Below, piece by piece: positions 13,432 to 22,800 of a stretch of DNA of 22,972 nt. A program made the translations under genes and the position numbers. Position 1 is the stretch's first letter. Each line of letters opens with the position of its first letter. A model generated the notes under the pieces. That model worked only from the letters and a program-made list of their open reading frames with translations. It was not told the DNA's origin and did not search any database. Source of the stretch: a virus; the IMG/VR virus record IMGVR_UViG_3300018411_001336, positions 1 through 22,972 of that record; one strand, 5' to 3'.

Positions 13432-14513
13432 GGCATCATCTCCGGGCGTAGGTTGTCCGCGATCACGGCGCGGTACATCTGCTTGTGGTCGTAGCTGACC
13501 ACCGTGTATCGCTGCGCCGGGTCCAGTAGTTCGAATTGGTAGTTGCCTCCGGTGTCTGACCAGGTTTCGGCGACCAGGACGCGGGTGTTCTCGCTGATGA
13601 GCTGCACCCGCCGCGCCAGCGGTTGGTCGGGTTGTCCCTTCTCCTTGACCGTTCCGACGATGAATCCGTGGCCGCTGAAGTGGATGTTCTTGCGACCGTT
13701 CGGAATCGAATGGAATTGCCAGTCGTAGCCACCACCTCGGTTCCAGTGATTGCTCGACGGGCTGTTGAGGCGCGACAAGTCGACCTGGGCATTGACACCG
13801 ATGTTGGCGGCGGGATTGGGCGGCACCGAGGTCGAGCCCCCGGCCAGGGGCAGGAGATCGTCGTCGGCGTTCACGCCCACCGTCGTCGGAAAAGCGGGCA
13901 AACCGGACGGGGTGTCTCCTGCGATAGCGTGGACGCGTGCCGTGGCTCCGTATAGAAAGACGCCAGGAATCAGCTTGCCCCGGTAGGCGGCATCGCCAAC
14001 CTGGAACATCAGCACGCCATCCGCTTTGAACTGGATCAACCGCGCCCAGGGCACGCCGTTGGCATCCAAGGCACCGACGATGACCTCGCAGCGCAGGGTC
14101 GACCGCTGGCCGACGTTGAAGGTCGGAGCCACGTCGGCCAACCCAGCAATAGGTCTCGCCCCATCATTCACCCCACCTGTCACCCCGGCCCCGTCACCGA
14201 AACCACTGTTCCAGCGGGAAACGCTCCAACCGCCATCGAGATGGGCGAACCGGTAGCCCTCGGAACCATTGCCGGTCGTCATCCACAGCCCGATGTGCTT
14301 GCGGGCGCTTGGGTCGGTCAGCAACTCGATGTCGGCTTCGAACCAGAAATCGCCGTGGGCGGCTTCATTGAAGCGCAGGATGGACTGGCTGTTGGGAGCC
14401 GAGATGTCGATGGATTGCTGCGCACTGTTGTGCGTCGCGGACATTCCGCCAAGGACTGCGGTGTAGCCAGTGGCAGGCGCAGTGGCGAAGGACTCGCTCA
14501 GCGGGTAGCTCAT
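13428..14513 (-). CDS. Phage tail-tip protein with lectin-like N-terminus and regulatory-like beta domain (361 aa)
   Basis: Residues about 1-200 look like a concanavalin/LamG-type beta sandwich (FWFEADIELLTDPSARKHIGLWM, then YRFAHLDGGWSVSRWN and VPWARLIQFKADGVLMFQVG). Residues about 285-361 resemble a carboxypeptidase-regulatory-like beta domain: GHGFIVGTVKEKG, RRVQLISENTRVLVAETWSD, TGGNYQFELLDPAQRYTVVSYD. Both domain types occur in phage adhesion proteins and would suit surface binding to the host. The start is the ATG at 14513, 3 bases after the previous stop. The middle (about 205-265) is Pro/Asn-rich and probably a flexible linker. Domain names are from pattern recognition only. Confidence 0.72.
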   Translation of the reverse strand: MSYPLSESFATAPATGYTAVLGGMSATHNSAQQSIDISAPNSQSILRFNEAAHGDFWFEADIELLTDPSARKHIGLWMTTGNGSEGYRFAHLDGGWSVSRWNSGFGDGAGVTGGVNDGARPIAGLADVAPTFNVGQRSTLRCEVIVGALDANGVPWARLIQFKADGVLMFQVGDAAYRGKLIPGVFLYGATARVHAIAGDTPSGLPAFPTTVGVNADDDLLPLAGGSTSVPPNPAANIGVNAQVDLSRLNSPSSNHWNRGGGYDWQFHSIPNGRKNIHFSGHGFIVGTVKEKGQPDQPLARRVQLISENTRVLVAETWSDTGGNYQFELLDPAQRYTVVSYDHKQMYRAVIADNLRPEMMP

Positions 14514-14516
14514 GGC

Positions 14517-15782
14517 TTACCTCCACGGCCCGGTGATGTCGAACGCGATCTGCGCGCCTTCGGTTTCCGAGCTGTACTGCGTCCTGACCAACAGGAACCT
14601 TCTGCCTTCCTGGCCGACGACGTTGTCGACGATGGTCTGGTCGCTGTACGGACGATCCTGGGGCATCCACAGCATTCCAGGCAGGATGCCGCGCATGTGG
14701 CCATCCTCCTGCCGCACGTAGGTGGGCAGCAGCCACAAGCTGTAGTCGGCTCCGTTCGGGAACGGCGTCGGGCCCCGGCCACAGATCTGCTGGCCGTTGT
14801 TCGTGTTCAGGGACGTGAGCCCAAACCGCACCGGGTTGCCGAGTTGGGTGTGGTTGCGCAGCAGCACCTTGCCCGTGAAGTCCAGGGACGAAACCAGCCC
14901 GTAGCCGCTGAACTGGCCGGGATAGCTCCAGTAGTTGCTCATCCCCGAGTAGTTGTCATCGGCAGCCAGCACCGTGGCGTAGTTGTCACCCGGCTTGAAG
15001 CTGATGAGGTCGCCAAAGCAGTAGCTGTTGCGGCCATACCAGCCGTAGCCCGCTGCGTTGGTGCAGAACAGGAAGAACAGGCGGTCGTCACCGATCAGCA
15101 CCCAGTTGCGCCCACCGCCGCCGCTGTCGCCATTGCTCTCGTACTGGGGGCCGCGCGCGTGGAACCACTTGTACCAACCCCACTGGCTGGCGGTGACCTG
15201 TTTCCAGTTCTGCGTCGGGTTGTTCGGGTCATAGGGAGCCTGCGCGCCGACGATGGTGTCGATGTCCGACAGGTCTTCGACGATGCCGACGTTGGCCCAC
15301 TTGGCCCAGCCCGTCGTGTAGTTGGGCGTCTTGAGGCTGTTGTCGATCAGCAGAATGTTTTGCGGGGACTGCGGGTTCTTGCTGCGGTAGGCGGCCTTGT
15401 GAGTCGACGAGAACGGCTTCTCCCACCCCAGCGGGGCGACCTTGGCCGAGAGACTCGTCGCCGTCGTGGCGGGTGAGACGGGCGTGCCGGTCACCGCATA
15501 GGTGAACGTGGTCATCGTCGCCGTCAGCACACGGAACTGTCCGTTGTACTCAGTCTGCTCAGCGCCAGCGATCTCGACCACTTGAAATGGCCGATAGGCG
15601 TGGCCCGAGGAAATGGTCGCCGTGGCGATGCCGTCGGCGAAGGTCAACGTGTCGATGGCCTTCAGGGCGAAGCCGTTGATCAGGCACGCATCGAGCATCG
15701 TCACCAGATCGCCCCAGTTGTTGGCGATCTGGGGCGCGCCGGTCATGCCGCTGGTGAAGTATTTGACGCTCAGGTCGGTCAT
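14517..15782 (-). CDS. Phage virion/tail protein (421 aa), function unknown
   Basis: The N-terminal 110 residues (MTDLSVKYFTSGMTGAPQI, then NNWGDLVTMLDACLINGF, and strands with GHAYRPFQVVEIAG) form a compact domain often found at the start of tail-associated proteins. The rest is rich in Trp, Tyr, Gly and Asn (QWGWYKWFHARGPQYESN, NAAGYGWYGRNSYCFGD), the composition of an exposed adhesion protein. I cannot name the family. The ATG at 15782 has an AGGA motif about 8 bases upstream. A 47-base gap separates it from the 1202-aa gene, and no promoter or terminator is evident in the gap. The next gene begins 3 bases after its stop. Confidence 0.75.
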   Translation of the reverse strand: MTDLSVKYFTSGMTGAPQIANNWGDLVTMLDACLINGFALKAIDTLTFADGIATATISSGHAYRPFQVVEIAGAEQTEYNGQFRVLTATMTTFTYAVTGTPVSPATTATSLSAKVAPLGWEKPFSSTHKAAYRSKNPQSPQNILLIDNSLKTPNYTTGWAKWANVGIVEDLSDIDTIVGAQAPYDPNNPTQNWKQVTASQWGWYKWFHARGPQYESNGDSGGGGRNWVLIGDDRLFFLFCTNAAGYGWYGRNSYCFGDLISFKPGDNYATVLAADDNYSGMSNYWSYPGQFSGYGLVSSLDFTGKVLLRNHTQLGNPVRFGLTSLNTNNGQQICGRGPTPFPNGADYSLWLLPTYVRQEDGHMRGILPGMLWMPQDRPYSDQTIVDNVVGQEGRRFLLVRTQYSSETEGAQIAFDITGPWR

Positions 15783-15829
15783 AGGAATTCCTGCGAGAAG
15801 GGTTCAAAGATCAGGGGGCACCCACACCA

Positions 15830-18800
15830 TCAGGGCGTGTCTACGTCGCCGCGAATCAGCAACGTGAAGTGGTCGTCGGGCACGGATTCGGGCCCCTGCT
15901 GGACGGTGCGCACCACCCACACCGGGAACTGGCTGCCGATGGTGTTGAAGCGCAGCACGTTGCCGGTGGCCCAGCCGTTGCCCCAGCCAAGCGCGGGCAG
16001 ACGGAAGTACGGCACGCCGGTCGCCGGGTTGTTGGGGGCGCAGTCGGCGCTGGTGTTGCCGGTGGCGATCACGCCGACGTTCTCGCCGATGACCTCGAAC
16101 GAGGTGCTGTTGGTCATCCGCACCACCCAGCGCTCGGTGAGCGCCCCGCGATTGGTGACCGTGATCGGGTACTGGGTGTGGTTGAAGGTGGCGGTGGCAG
16201 CGCTGCCAACGAGTTCATCCGACCAGCTGCCGTTCCAGGTGCTCTGATCGAACACGAGGTTCACGCGGGCGAACAGGTCACCGGCCACCAGCGCACTGGA
16301 GACGAAACTGCCGGAGACCGGATCGCCGGGACTAGCCAGCGGATAGGCGTGCGTCAGCGGGCGCGTGAAGCTGATCTCGCCGTTGATCTGTACGTCGCGC
16401 ACCACGGCCATGTCCTCGATGCGGTGCTCGATGGTCACGGGCTGGCTGTAGCCGGTCACGTCGGTGAAGGTGACCGTGCCTGCTTCCAGATCGGTGACGT
16501 AGCCGGTGTGGATCACCACGCCGTCGTTGCCAACCACGCGCACGCGCGACAGACGCACGCGGGCACAGTCGATGGTCTGGCCGTTGCTTACCGACGCGGT
16601 GATGCGCCCGGTGTGGCCGACGACGGCGAAGCCGCCCGGACGGAAGATCGGCACTCGCCCGTCGCTGGGCAGGCGCACCGGGTCGATACCCAGCAGCGCC
16701 GCGTCCAGGGGCAGATAGCTGTAGGCCACGGCGCTGTAGCGCAGGCTGGATGCCGCCACTGGCTCGGGCCGGAAGATCTTGGCATCCGGTCGCACGTTCT
16801 CGGCGTCGAACCACGGCTCGCTCTCGTTGCCCGCCGCCGTGACCACGGTGCCAAAGCGCACGCGCACGAGGCCGGTGTCGTAGTCGACATTGCCGCTAAC
16901 GCCGGACGCGCTGATCGCGCCGTCGATGCCTGCCGTCACGGTCTGCGTGCCACCCACGGCACGGGCGAACTGGATGGACAGCGATCCCGGGCGCAGCGGC
17001 GCGGCACCGGTGCGGAACACGTACTCGCTGGAGATGTTCTCGCCGACCGTGGTCACGCAGCTGGCGCGCGTGATGCTGTTGGTCGCGCCCGCCGACCACG
17101 ATATGAGGGTCACCGCGCCCGAGAGATAGTTGATGCTGCCGCGCGTGACCCAGCCGCTGGGCGTGAATTCACGGAGCGTTCCCTGACCGTTGTCGCCCCA
17201 GGGCTGGCTGCCCGCAATGGCCAGCAATACCGTTCCGGTCACCACCTGCGCGTTGACGCCGGGCACCAGCCGAAACGACGGGCTGAACGCGAACGTCTCG
17301 CTGTGGTTGCTGGTCGAGCCCGCGCTGTTGTAGCGCAGCTTGACGTAGCCGGACTCGTCGTTCGGGTACATCGACGGCGCGTCCACGTAGCTGATGCCGC
17401 CGTAGTTGAGGCGGAACATCTGGCCCACGCCCGATGCCCAGCCAAGGCGCTGCGCCCCGTAGACAGGACTTGGAATCTTTACAGTGACGTCGGGCTGGAA
17501 CTGCACCGCCCCGGTGGCGTAGTTGACGCTACCGATGACTTGACCTGCGCGCAGCACATTGCCCGCACCATCGTCGCGGGCGTATTGCGTGGGATCGACC
17601 CCGTTCCACAGGCCTAGCCCCATCGCCTGAATCTGCTGCAGCGTGTAGACCCCGAGTACGGCGGTGTCCGTCAGGGTGTTCCACTCGATCTCCAATGAAC
17701 CCGGCTCGATGGAGCCAAGGGTTGCAGTCACGGGCACCTTGCCCTGGCCGTCCCGCGAGGGGTGCGCGAAGCTGTCTTCCTGCTTGGGGCCCGCAACGTA
17801 GTCCACCGTCAGCAGCGCGCCGACCGGCGGCAAGACGTTCGGTGCGAAGCTCAAGAGGTTCTGCGCGACGTTCAGGTTGCCGGTGGCGGCCCCACTGAGC
17901 GTGCCGGAGGTGGCGGCGGACGCCGTGCGCGTGCCGGTGCCGCTCTCGTGCGGCCAGGTGATGGTGAGCGTCCCCGGCTGAACGCTTTTGCCTTCGGGCG
18001 GGGCAAGCTGCAAGGCCTGCGACGCCTTCAGGGCGGCGGTTGGCTGCTGCGTTTCCTGGGTCGGCACGTTCCACGTCAGGATCAGCGATGAGCCCACGTC
18101 GGGCAGTGCCCCCAAGGTCACGACGAATGCCCCGGTGTTCTTGTTGAAAGTACCCGCGCCGTAGCTGGCATCCAGCCCTTTGAGGGAGCCATTGCCGCCA
18201 TCCGAAAGCACGTACCAACGGCCCTGCGCCATGTAGCTGATGGCAAGCGTGGCGGGTTGCGGCACCGGGTTCACGGAGCCGACGTAGGACTGGCTGCGCG
18301 ATTCCGGCGTGACCGCGATCTCCGCGCTTTGCGGCGCGCGCTGCAGTTGTGCAGCAGGTGTGTAGGTGATGGCCTTGCTGTTGGACATCGAGCCGGAGTT
18401 CAGGCTCAGAATGCCGTTGGCGTAATCGATGGTGCCCAGCGTGCCGCTGGCGGTCTTGAGCAGGCCCGCGTCGTCGAAGATCGTGACGCCGTCGGTGACG
18501 ATGGACAGCGATCCGGGCAGGCAGCCGCCCGGCAGGTTGAATTTGATGCTGGTGTTCCAGGCATGGCTGGCCGTGTAGCTCACGGGTGCAGCGCCCGGTA
18601 CCGGCAAACCTGCTGCGGCGTAGGGGGGCACGAAGGAGATCGGCGTCTCGGTCTGGGCGCTGGGCACGAGCTGCGTGTAGATGGACGCGCCCTTGATGGT
18701 GAAGTCGCCCACATTGGCAGCCTGCGTCAGCGGCACGACACCGACGTAGGTGCCCGCGTCGGCCACCACCGTGTCGCGAGTTTTCGTGCTGTTGGTTGCC

Positions 18801-19438
18801 CGCGTGAACGTTCGGCTGGCGGGCGAGCCCGTGAAGTCGAAGCGCAGCGCGTCGCTGATGGCGACGGTGACGACCGCCGCCTTGTAGTCCTGGTCGGTGT
18901 TGTAGGTGAAGCTGCGCTCGACCACCGACACGGCGGTGGCGCGGATGTACTGCTCCTTCTGCGTGGGCAGACCTTCGTTCTCGATCAGGACGAGGGTCTG
19001 GCCGACGTTGGGCACGGCATCGCTGAGGCGCTGGAAGAGCTGGATCACCCGCTGGCCCGCAATGTGGTTCTCGAACAGGTAGCCCGCCCACTCCGGCCCT
19101 TTGTTGAGGTAGGCCTCGATGCGGGTCTGCGCCTGCTCACGGGTGTCGAAGGTCTTGCGGGTGGAAAACAGCGTGACGCTGACGCGCTCGTCCTGCGGCG
19201 GCTCGGCCACGATGACGTTGGCCCCGAAGTAGGTGTCGGTGTCATCCGTGGCCACTTGCACGAAGCTCTTGCGCAAGTTGACACGGCCTCCGGCGCGATC
19301 CAGCTCGGAGATGTCGGGGAAGATGGCGTTCGATACGCCATCGGCAATCACGAGGCCCGTGGGCGCGCCGCCGCCTTCGGGCACGTCCGCCATCACGGCG
19401 GACTTGAGCAGCTTCACGTCGCCAGATTGAATCGGCAT
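15830..19438 (-). CDS. Large repeat-containing phage tail protein (1202 aa)
   Basis: This is one of the two longest genes in the phage part and the likely main distal tail protein. Residues about 1-220 form a distinct N-terminal domain (starting MPIQSGDVKLLKSAVM, with helical EQAQTRIEAYLNKG). From about 300 onward the protein is built of beta-rich units that recur as P-G-(S/T)-L-x-I, then 27 to 57 residues later G-x-(I/V)-(D/N)-Y-x-x-G-x-(I/V/L). Examples are PGSLSIV with GTIDYANGIL, PGSLEIEW with GSVNYATGAV, and PGSLSIQF with GNVDYDTGLV. Glycine and threonine content is high throughout, and there is no catalytic motif, signal or membrane segment. The ATG overlaps the stop of the 136-aa gene as TGATG and has GGAG 8 bases upstream. 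The exact role (tail tip, fibre base or central fibre) is not clear. Confidence 0.78.
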   Translation of the reverse strand: MPIQSGDVKLLKSAVMADVPEGGGAPTGLVIADGVSNAIFPDISELDRAGGRVNLRKSFVQVATDDTDTYFGANVIVAEPPQDERVSVTLFSTRKTFDTREQAQTRIEAYLNKGPEWAGYLFENHIAGQRVIQLFQRLSDAVPNVGQTLVLIENEGLPTQKEQYIRATAVSVVERSFTYNTDQDYKAAVVTVAISDALRFDFTGSPASRTFTRATNSTKTRDTVVADAGTYVGVVPLTQAANVGDFTIKGASIYTQLVPSAQTETPISFVPPYAAAGLPVPGAAPVSYTASHAWNTSIKFNLPGGCLPGSLSIVTDGVTIFDDAGLLKTASGTLGTIDYANGILSLNSGSMSNSKAITYTPAAQLQRAPQSAEIAVTPESRSQSYVGSVNPVPQPATLAISYMAQGRWYVLSDGGNGSLKGLDASYGAGTFNKNTGAFVVTLGALPDVGSSLILTWNVPTQETQQPTAALKASQALQLAPPEGKSVQPGTLTITWPHESGTGTRTASAATSGTLSGAATGNLNVAQNLLSFAPNVLPPVGALLTVDYVAGPKQEDSFAHPSRDGQGKVPVTATLGSIEPGSLEIEWNTLTDTAVLGVYTLQQIQAMGLGLWNGVDPTQYARDDGAGNVLRAGQVIGSVNYATGAVQFQPDVTVKIPSPVYGAQRLGWASGVGQMFRLNYGGISYVDAPSMYPNDESGYVKLRYNSAGSTSNHSETFAFSPSFRLVPGVNAQVVTGTVLLAIAGSQPWGDNGQGTLREFTPSGWVTRGSINYLSGAVTLISWSAGATNSITRASCVTTVGENISSEYVFRTGAAPLRPGSLSIQFARAVGGTQTVTAGIDGAISASGVSGNVDYDTGLVRVRFGTVVTAAGNESEPWFDAENVRPDAKIFRPEPVAASSLRYSAVAYSYLPLDAALLGIDPVRLPSDGRVPIFRPGGFAVVGHTGRITASVSNGQTIDCARVRLSRVRVVGNDGVVIHTGYVTDLEAGTVTFTDVTGYSQPVTIEHRIEDMAVVRDVQINGEISFTRPLTHAYPLASPGDPVSGSFVSSALVAGDLFARVNLVFDQSTWNGSWSDELVGSAATATFNHTQYPITVTNRGALTERWVVRMTNSTSFEVIGENVGVIATGNTSADCAPNNPATGVPYFRLPALGWGNGWATGNVLRFNTIGSQFPVWVVRTVQQGPESVPDDHFTLLIRGDVDTP
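16470..18520 (-). repeat. Degenerate protein-level repeats within the 1202-aa tail protein
   Basis: The unit is P-G-S-L-x-I followed by G-x-V-(D/N)-Y-x-(T/N)-G-x-V. The second half of the unit is seen near 18411-18440, 17504-17533, 17111-17140 and 16864-16893; a weaker copy (DLEAGTVTF) is near 16470-16490. The first half is seen near 18500-18517, 17955-17980, 17680-17704 and 16969-16993. The plus strand shows the related DNA pattern gtagt(c/t)ga near several copies. Similarity is clear at protein level but weak at DNA level, so the repeats are old. Confidence 0.6.
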
Positions 19439-19848
19439 CAGGCAATCTCCAGGAATCGAAGGGTCAGGCGGTAGAAGTCGTTGCCGGATCGCGCCGGGAT
19501 GCCCAGCACAGGTTCGGCCTCGATGGCGGTTTCCGCGTGGCGGAAGGCGACCGTGAAGACACGGCCATCAGCGAAAGTGAGTTCGAAGCGGCCTGTGCTG
19601 CCGCCCACCGGAATCGCCGCCCACGCGCGCAACTGCTCGACGGCGGCACGCGTCACCCAGGCCATATCGGGTGCTCCCACTAGGGTGATCGGCCGACCTG
19701 CCTGCCGGGTGGCCGACTGGATCAGCAAGGCACCGGTGATCAGGTAGGACGCATTGGCGACCGCAGGCGACCACGCGTGCTCGTCGCTCCAGAGCAAGTC
19801 GTCCGGCAATGGCAGAGCCACCCCGGTGTCGAGGTTCTTCAGTTGCAT
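19438..19848 (-). CDS. Phage tail protein (136 aa) between tape measure and large tail protein
   Basis: The protein is small, with mixed alpha and beta: MQLKNLDTGVALPLPDDLLW at the N-terminus, a middle AVANASYLITGALLIQ, then RFELTFADGRVFTVAFRH and a C-terminal RSGNDFYRLTLRFLEIA. The position directly after the tape measure gene is that of a distal tail or tail-tip initiator protein in siphophages, but no family was recognised. The ATG at 19848 has GAGGG 7 bases upstream, and the 36-base gap to the tape measure stop holds nothing else. Its TGA shares one base with the next ATG, so the large tail protein is probably made in step with it. Confidence 0.72.
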   Translation of the reverse strand: MQLKNLDTGVALPLPDDLLWSDEHAWSPAVANASYLITGALLIQSATRQAGRPITLVGAPDMAWVTRAAVEQLRAWAAIPVGGSTGRFELTFADGRVFTVAFRHAETAIEAEPVLGIPARSGNDFYRLTLRFLEIA

Positions 19849-19884
19849 CGGGAAACCCTCAGGCAGAGAAACAGGAGCGCACGG

Positions 19885-22800
19885 TCAGGCCGTGCGGGCG
19901 CGGGCGGCGTCCAGCAGTTGCAGCAGTCGCGCTTCGTCGCGCGCATCGACGGTGGCGTTGACCTTCTGTTGCCCCGAGGACAGTTCCACGCGCACGGTGC
20001 GGGTGGGCGTGCTTTCGGACAACGAGGGACGTGGCAGGCTGCGGCTTGCGGGCTGCACCAGACCGCCCGAGGCAAAGCCCTGGATGCCCGCCAGCGCACG
20101 CCCGGCCAGTGCCTGCGCCGGAGCGCTCAGATTGTTGATGGCTTCGAAGAAGCCCGCGCCGTAGCGGGCGACTGCCTGCCGGTTCACGACGAACTCGCCC
20201 GGGGTGAGCATCGCCGGGACGGTGTCGGATTTCGCCAAGCCACCGCGCCGGTAAAACTCGCCCTGGTTTTGCTCCATGTAGTCGATCAGCTCGCGCTCCA
20301 GGTCTTTACCCCAGAGCAGCGGCTGGGCCATCGCCTGCCGCCACGTCTGCTTGATGCGTTCGAGGTTCTGGCGCTCGTTGCCGGTCAGCGTCTTGCGGCC
20401 GATGAAGTCTTCCAGCGTGCGGCGATCCTGCTGCGCCTGCTTGCCGTAGTTGTCCATCGTCTTGCTGCGCATATCCAGACTGACCGATGCGCCGTAGTTC
20501 CACTGCAGCCAGCTCGTGTACTCGTTCATCCCCTGCAGGCCCAGGTCGATCATCTTGAGCGCCTCGAACGCTTCGCGGTTCTTCTTGGGCCTGCTCGGCT
20601 TGTCGTTGGGATCGGAGCCTGTGGAGCCGGTACCGCCCAACGAGGCAACGCGCCCACCGACCGCGAAGTGGGCGACGCCATTGGCCAGACGCGAGAGCGC
20701 GCCGCTGCCGTACTTCTGCACCGCCGCCTTGCGGATCACGAAGGCCCCGGCATCCAGGGTGCGCGGCACGGTGTCGTGGTGGCCGGAGCCGGGCACCGAG
20801 CCACCGCTCATCCGGGGAAAGGCCGGAGCCACCGCACCGCCGTCGGCAAACCGCCGCACGCCACCCACCAGACCGCCAGTGGCATTGGTTTCCACCTTGG
20901 TCACGTAGATGGTGTGGGTGCTGGAAGTGTTGCGCCCGTTGAGGCTGTCGATTTCCGCGCGTACCGCACCGACGTTGCTGGCCACCTGATGCTGCGACTC
21001 GGTCTGGATGCGATCCAGCGCCTTGATCATCCCCTCGACATTGGTGATAGCCGCCTGCGCCTTCTCGGTCGCCACCTTCAGCTCGAACTGCGCGTTTTGG
21101 TCGGCGTAGGTCTTGAGCTTATCCAGTGCCTCCTTAGCCTTGGACACATCGGCATCGACCGGCAGCGTCTTGCCTTCCTTGAGCAACTGCTCGTATTCCT
21201 TGAGCTTCTTCTCCGCTTCCTGCAGATCAGCCTGGATCTGGAGCAGGTATTCCTTTTCGGCCAGCGCCTTGTCCAGATCAGCGATGGCCTTGTCGAAGCG
21301 CGTGGTGTCGGCGTCGAGCGTGACCTTCAGCCCGTCCTTGAGCTTGGCCGTGATGTCGTCGATCTGGCGCGTGGTCTCGGTCAGCGTCCGCTGAATCTCA
21401 TCGCGTGCGGTGATCGCCGAGCGTGCCGCCGTCTGGTGGGCCTTCGCTTCGGCGTCCAGCGTCTGGTTGAGGATTTCCTCGGACTGGCGGATGCGGTCGA
21501 TGGCCTCACGCACGCCCTGTTTGCCCTGCGCGGCCTGCGCATCGGCGTCCTTGGCCTTCTGCGCCAGTTCGGCGCGCAGCTGATCGGCCTGCCGCATCAA
21601 ATCGGTGGCCTGCTGGTACTCCTGTCTGCGGTAGGCCTCGCGAGACTGCGCTTCGAGCTGCGTGACCTGCGACACCGCCTGCTCGGACTGCTTGCGCGCT
21701 TCCTCGCCGCGCTTGGCCTCGTTGGTCTGGCTGGTGGCCACCTGCGCGGCCATGTCCATCGCCTTCTGCGCAAGCTGGCGGGCAAGCTCCAATTCACCGT
21801 TGGCCAGCGCCCGGCGCGCCTGCTCCTGCATCTCGGCAATCTGGCGCTTACGATCCTCAGTCGCCTCATACTCCGTCATGCCCTGGCGGCGGATGTCGCG
21901 GATGCGCTCCTCCGTGGACATCGACAACTGGCGCTTGGCTTCCTCGATGCGCTGCACTTCCGCGAGATGCCGGTTGGCTTCGGCGTTGAGCGCGTCGATG
22001 TGCTGGCGGTACTCGGAGAGCGCCTGCGTCAGCGTCTGGCGCTTGGTGGCGAGGATGTCGTTCTCGACCCGCTGCACGTTGGCGCGGCGCTCCTCCTCGG
22101 TCTGGCCTTGCCGGGCGGCGGCGTCCTTGCGCGCCTGCGTTTCCTGATCGATCAGGCCGAGCGTCTCGGTCGTGGCCTGACGGCGCAGGGTCGCCTGCTG
22201 CGTCAGCGCCTCGGTGAGCAGCTGCGTGGACTTGGTGATCCTGGCGGTTTCGGATTGCTGGGTGCGATCCAGTTCCGCCTTCTCCTGGTCGTAGCGGTTC
22301 TTCACCGCCTGCACCTGCTGGGCGAGGCTGGCCTCGACGATGGACGTCAGCCCCTTGTAGGCCTCGGCCATCTTGGCGGTGGCATCGTTGACCACGCCTT
22401 GGGCCTTGCCGACGGCCTGTTCGACCTCGCCCAGCCGGGACTTGAGCTTCTCCAGCGCGGCGTGCACGGCCTCAATGCCGCGTCCGACCGCTTCCTGCGT
22501 GCCCTGGCGCACGGCTTCGAGCCGCTTGGCGATCTCCTCGGCAGCGGTCGCGGCGGTGTTCATCGCCCCCTTGGCGGCGTTCGCGCCTTCGGTGGCGTCC
22601 GCGTACATCTCGGCGAAGATGCGATTCATCTCCGCGAGCCGCTGCTCGTGGCGCTTGGTGGCTTCGGCGATGGTGTCGGATGTGAAGATGGCGGCGAACA
22701 CCTCCCACTGGAAGCGCAGGTGCTCGATGCCCTTCATCAGCACCTCGACCATGAAGATGCCCGCCTTGCGGACGATCTCGAACTTCTCTGACAGCCACGT

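Noticed and set aside
14241-15476. A 411-codon plus-strand frame opposite the 421-aa and 361-aa virion genes
   Set aside because: No domain, no ribosome binding site, shadow composition.
15869-17617. A 582-codon plus-strand frame and a 405-codon plus-strand frame (18257-19474) opposite the 1202-aa gene
   Set aside because: Their composition is dominated by Ala, Gly, Arg, Val and His with no domain, and they oppose a gene with tight overlaps and repeats on the minus strand.
17529-19091. A 520-codon minus-strand frame in the 1202-aa gene
   Set aside because: It is in a second frame of the same strand, Arg/His/Gly-rich, without a ribosome binding site.
19777-22791. A 1004-codon plus-strand open frame opposite the tape measure gene
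   Set aside because: It is rich in Leu, Gly, His and Arg, as expected from reading antisense to GC-rich coiled-coil codons. It has no recognisable domain, and the tape measure on the other strand has clear family features.
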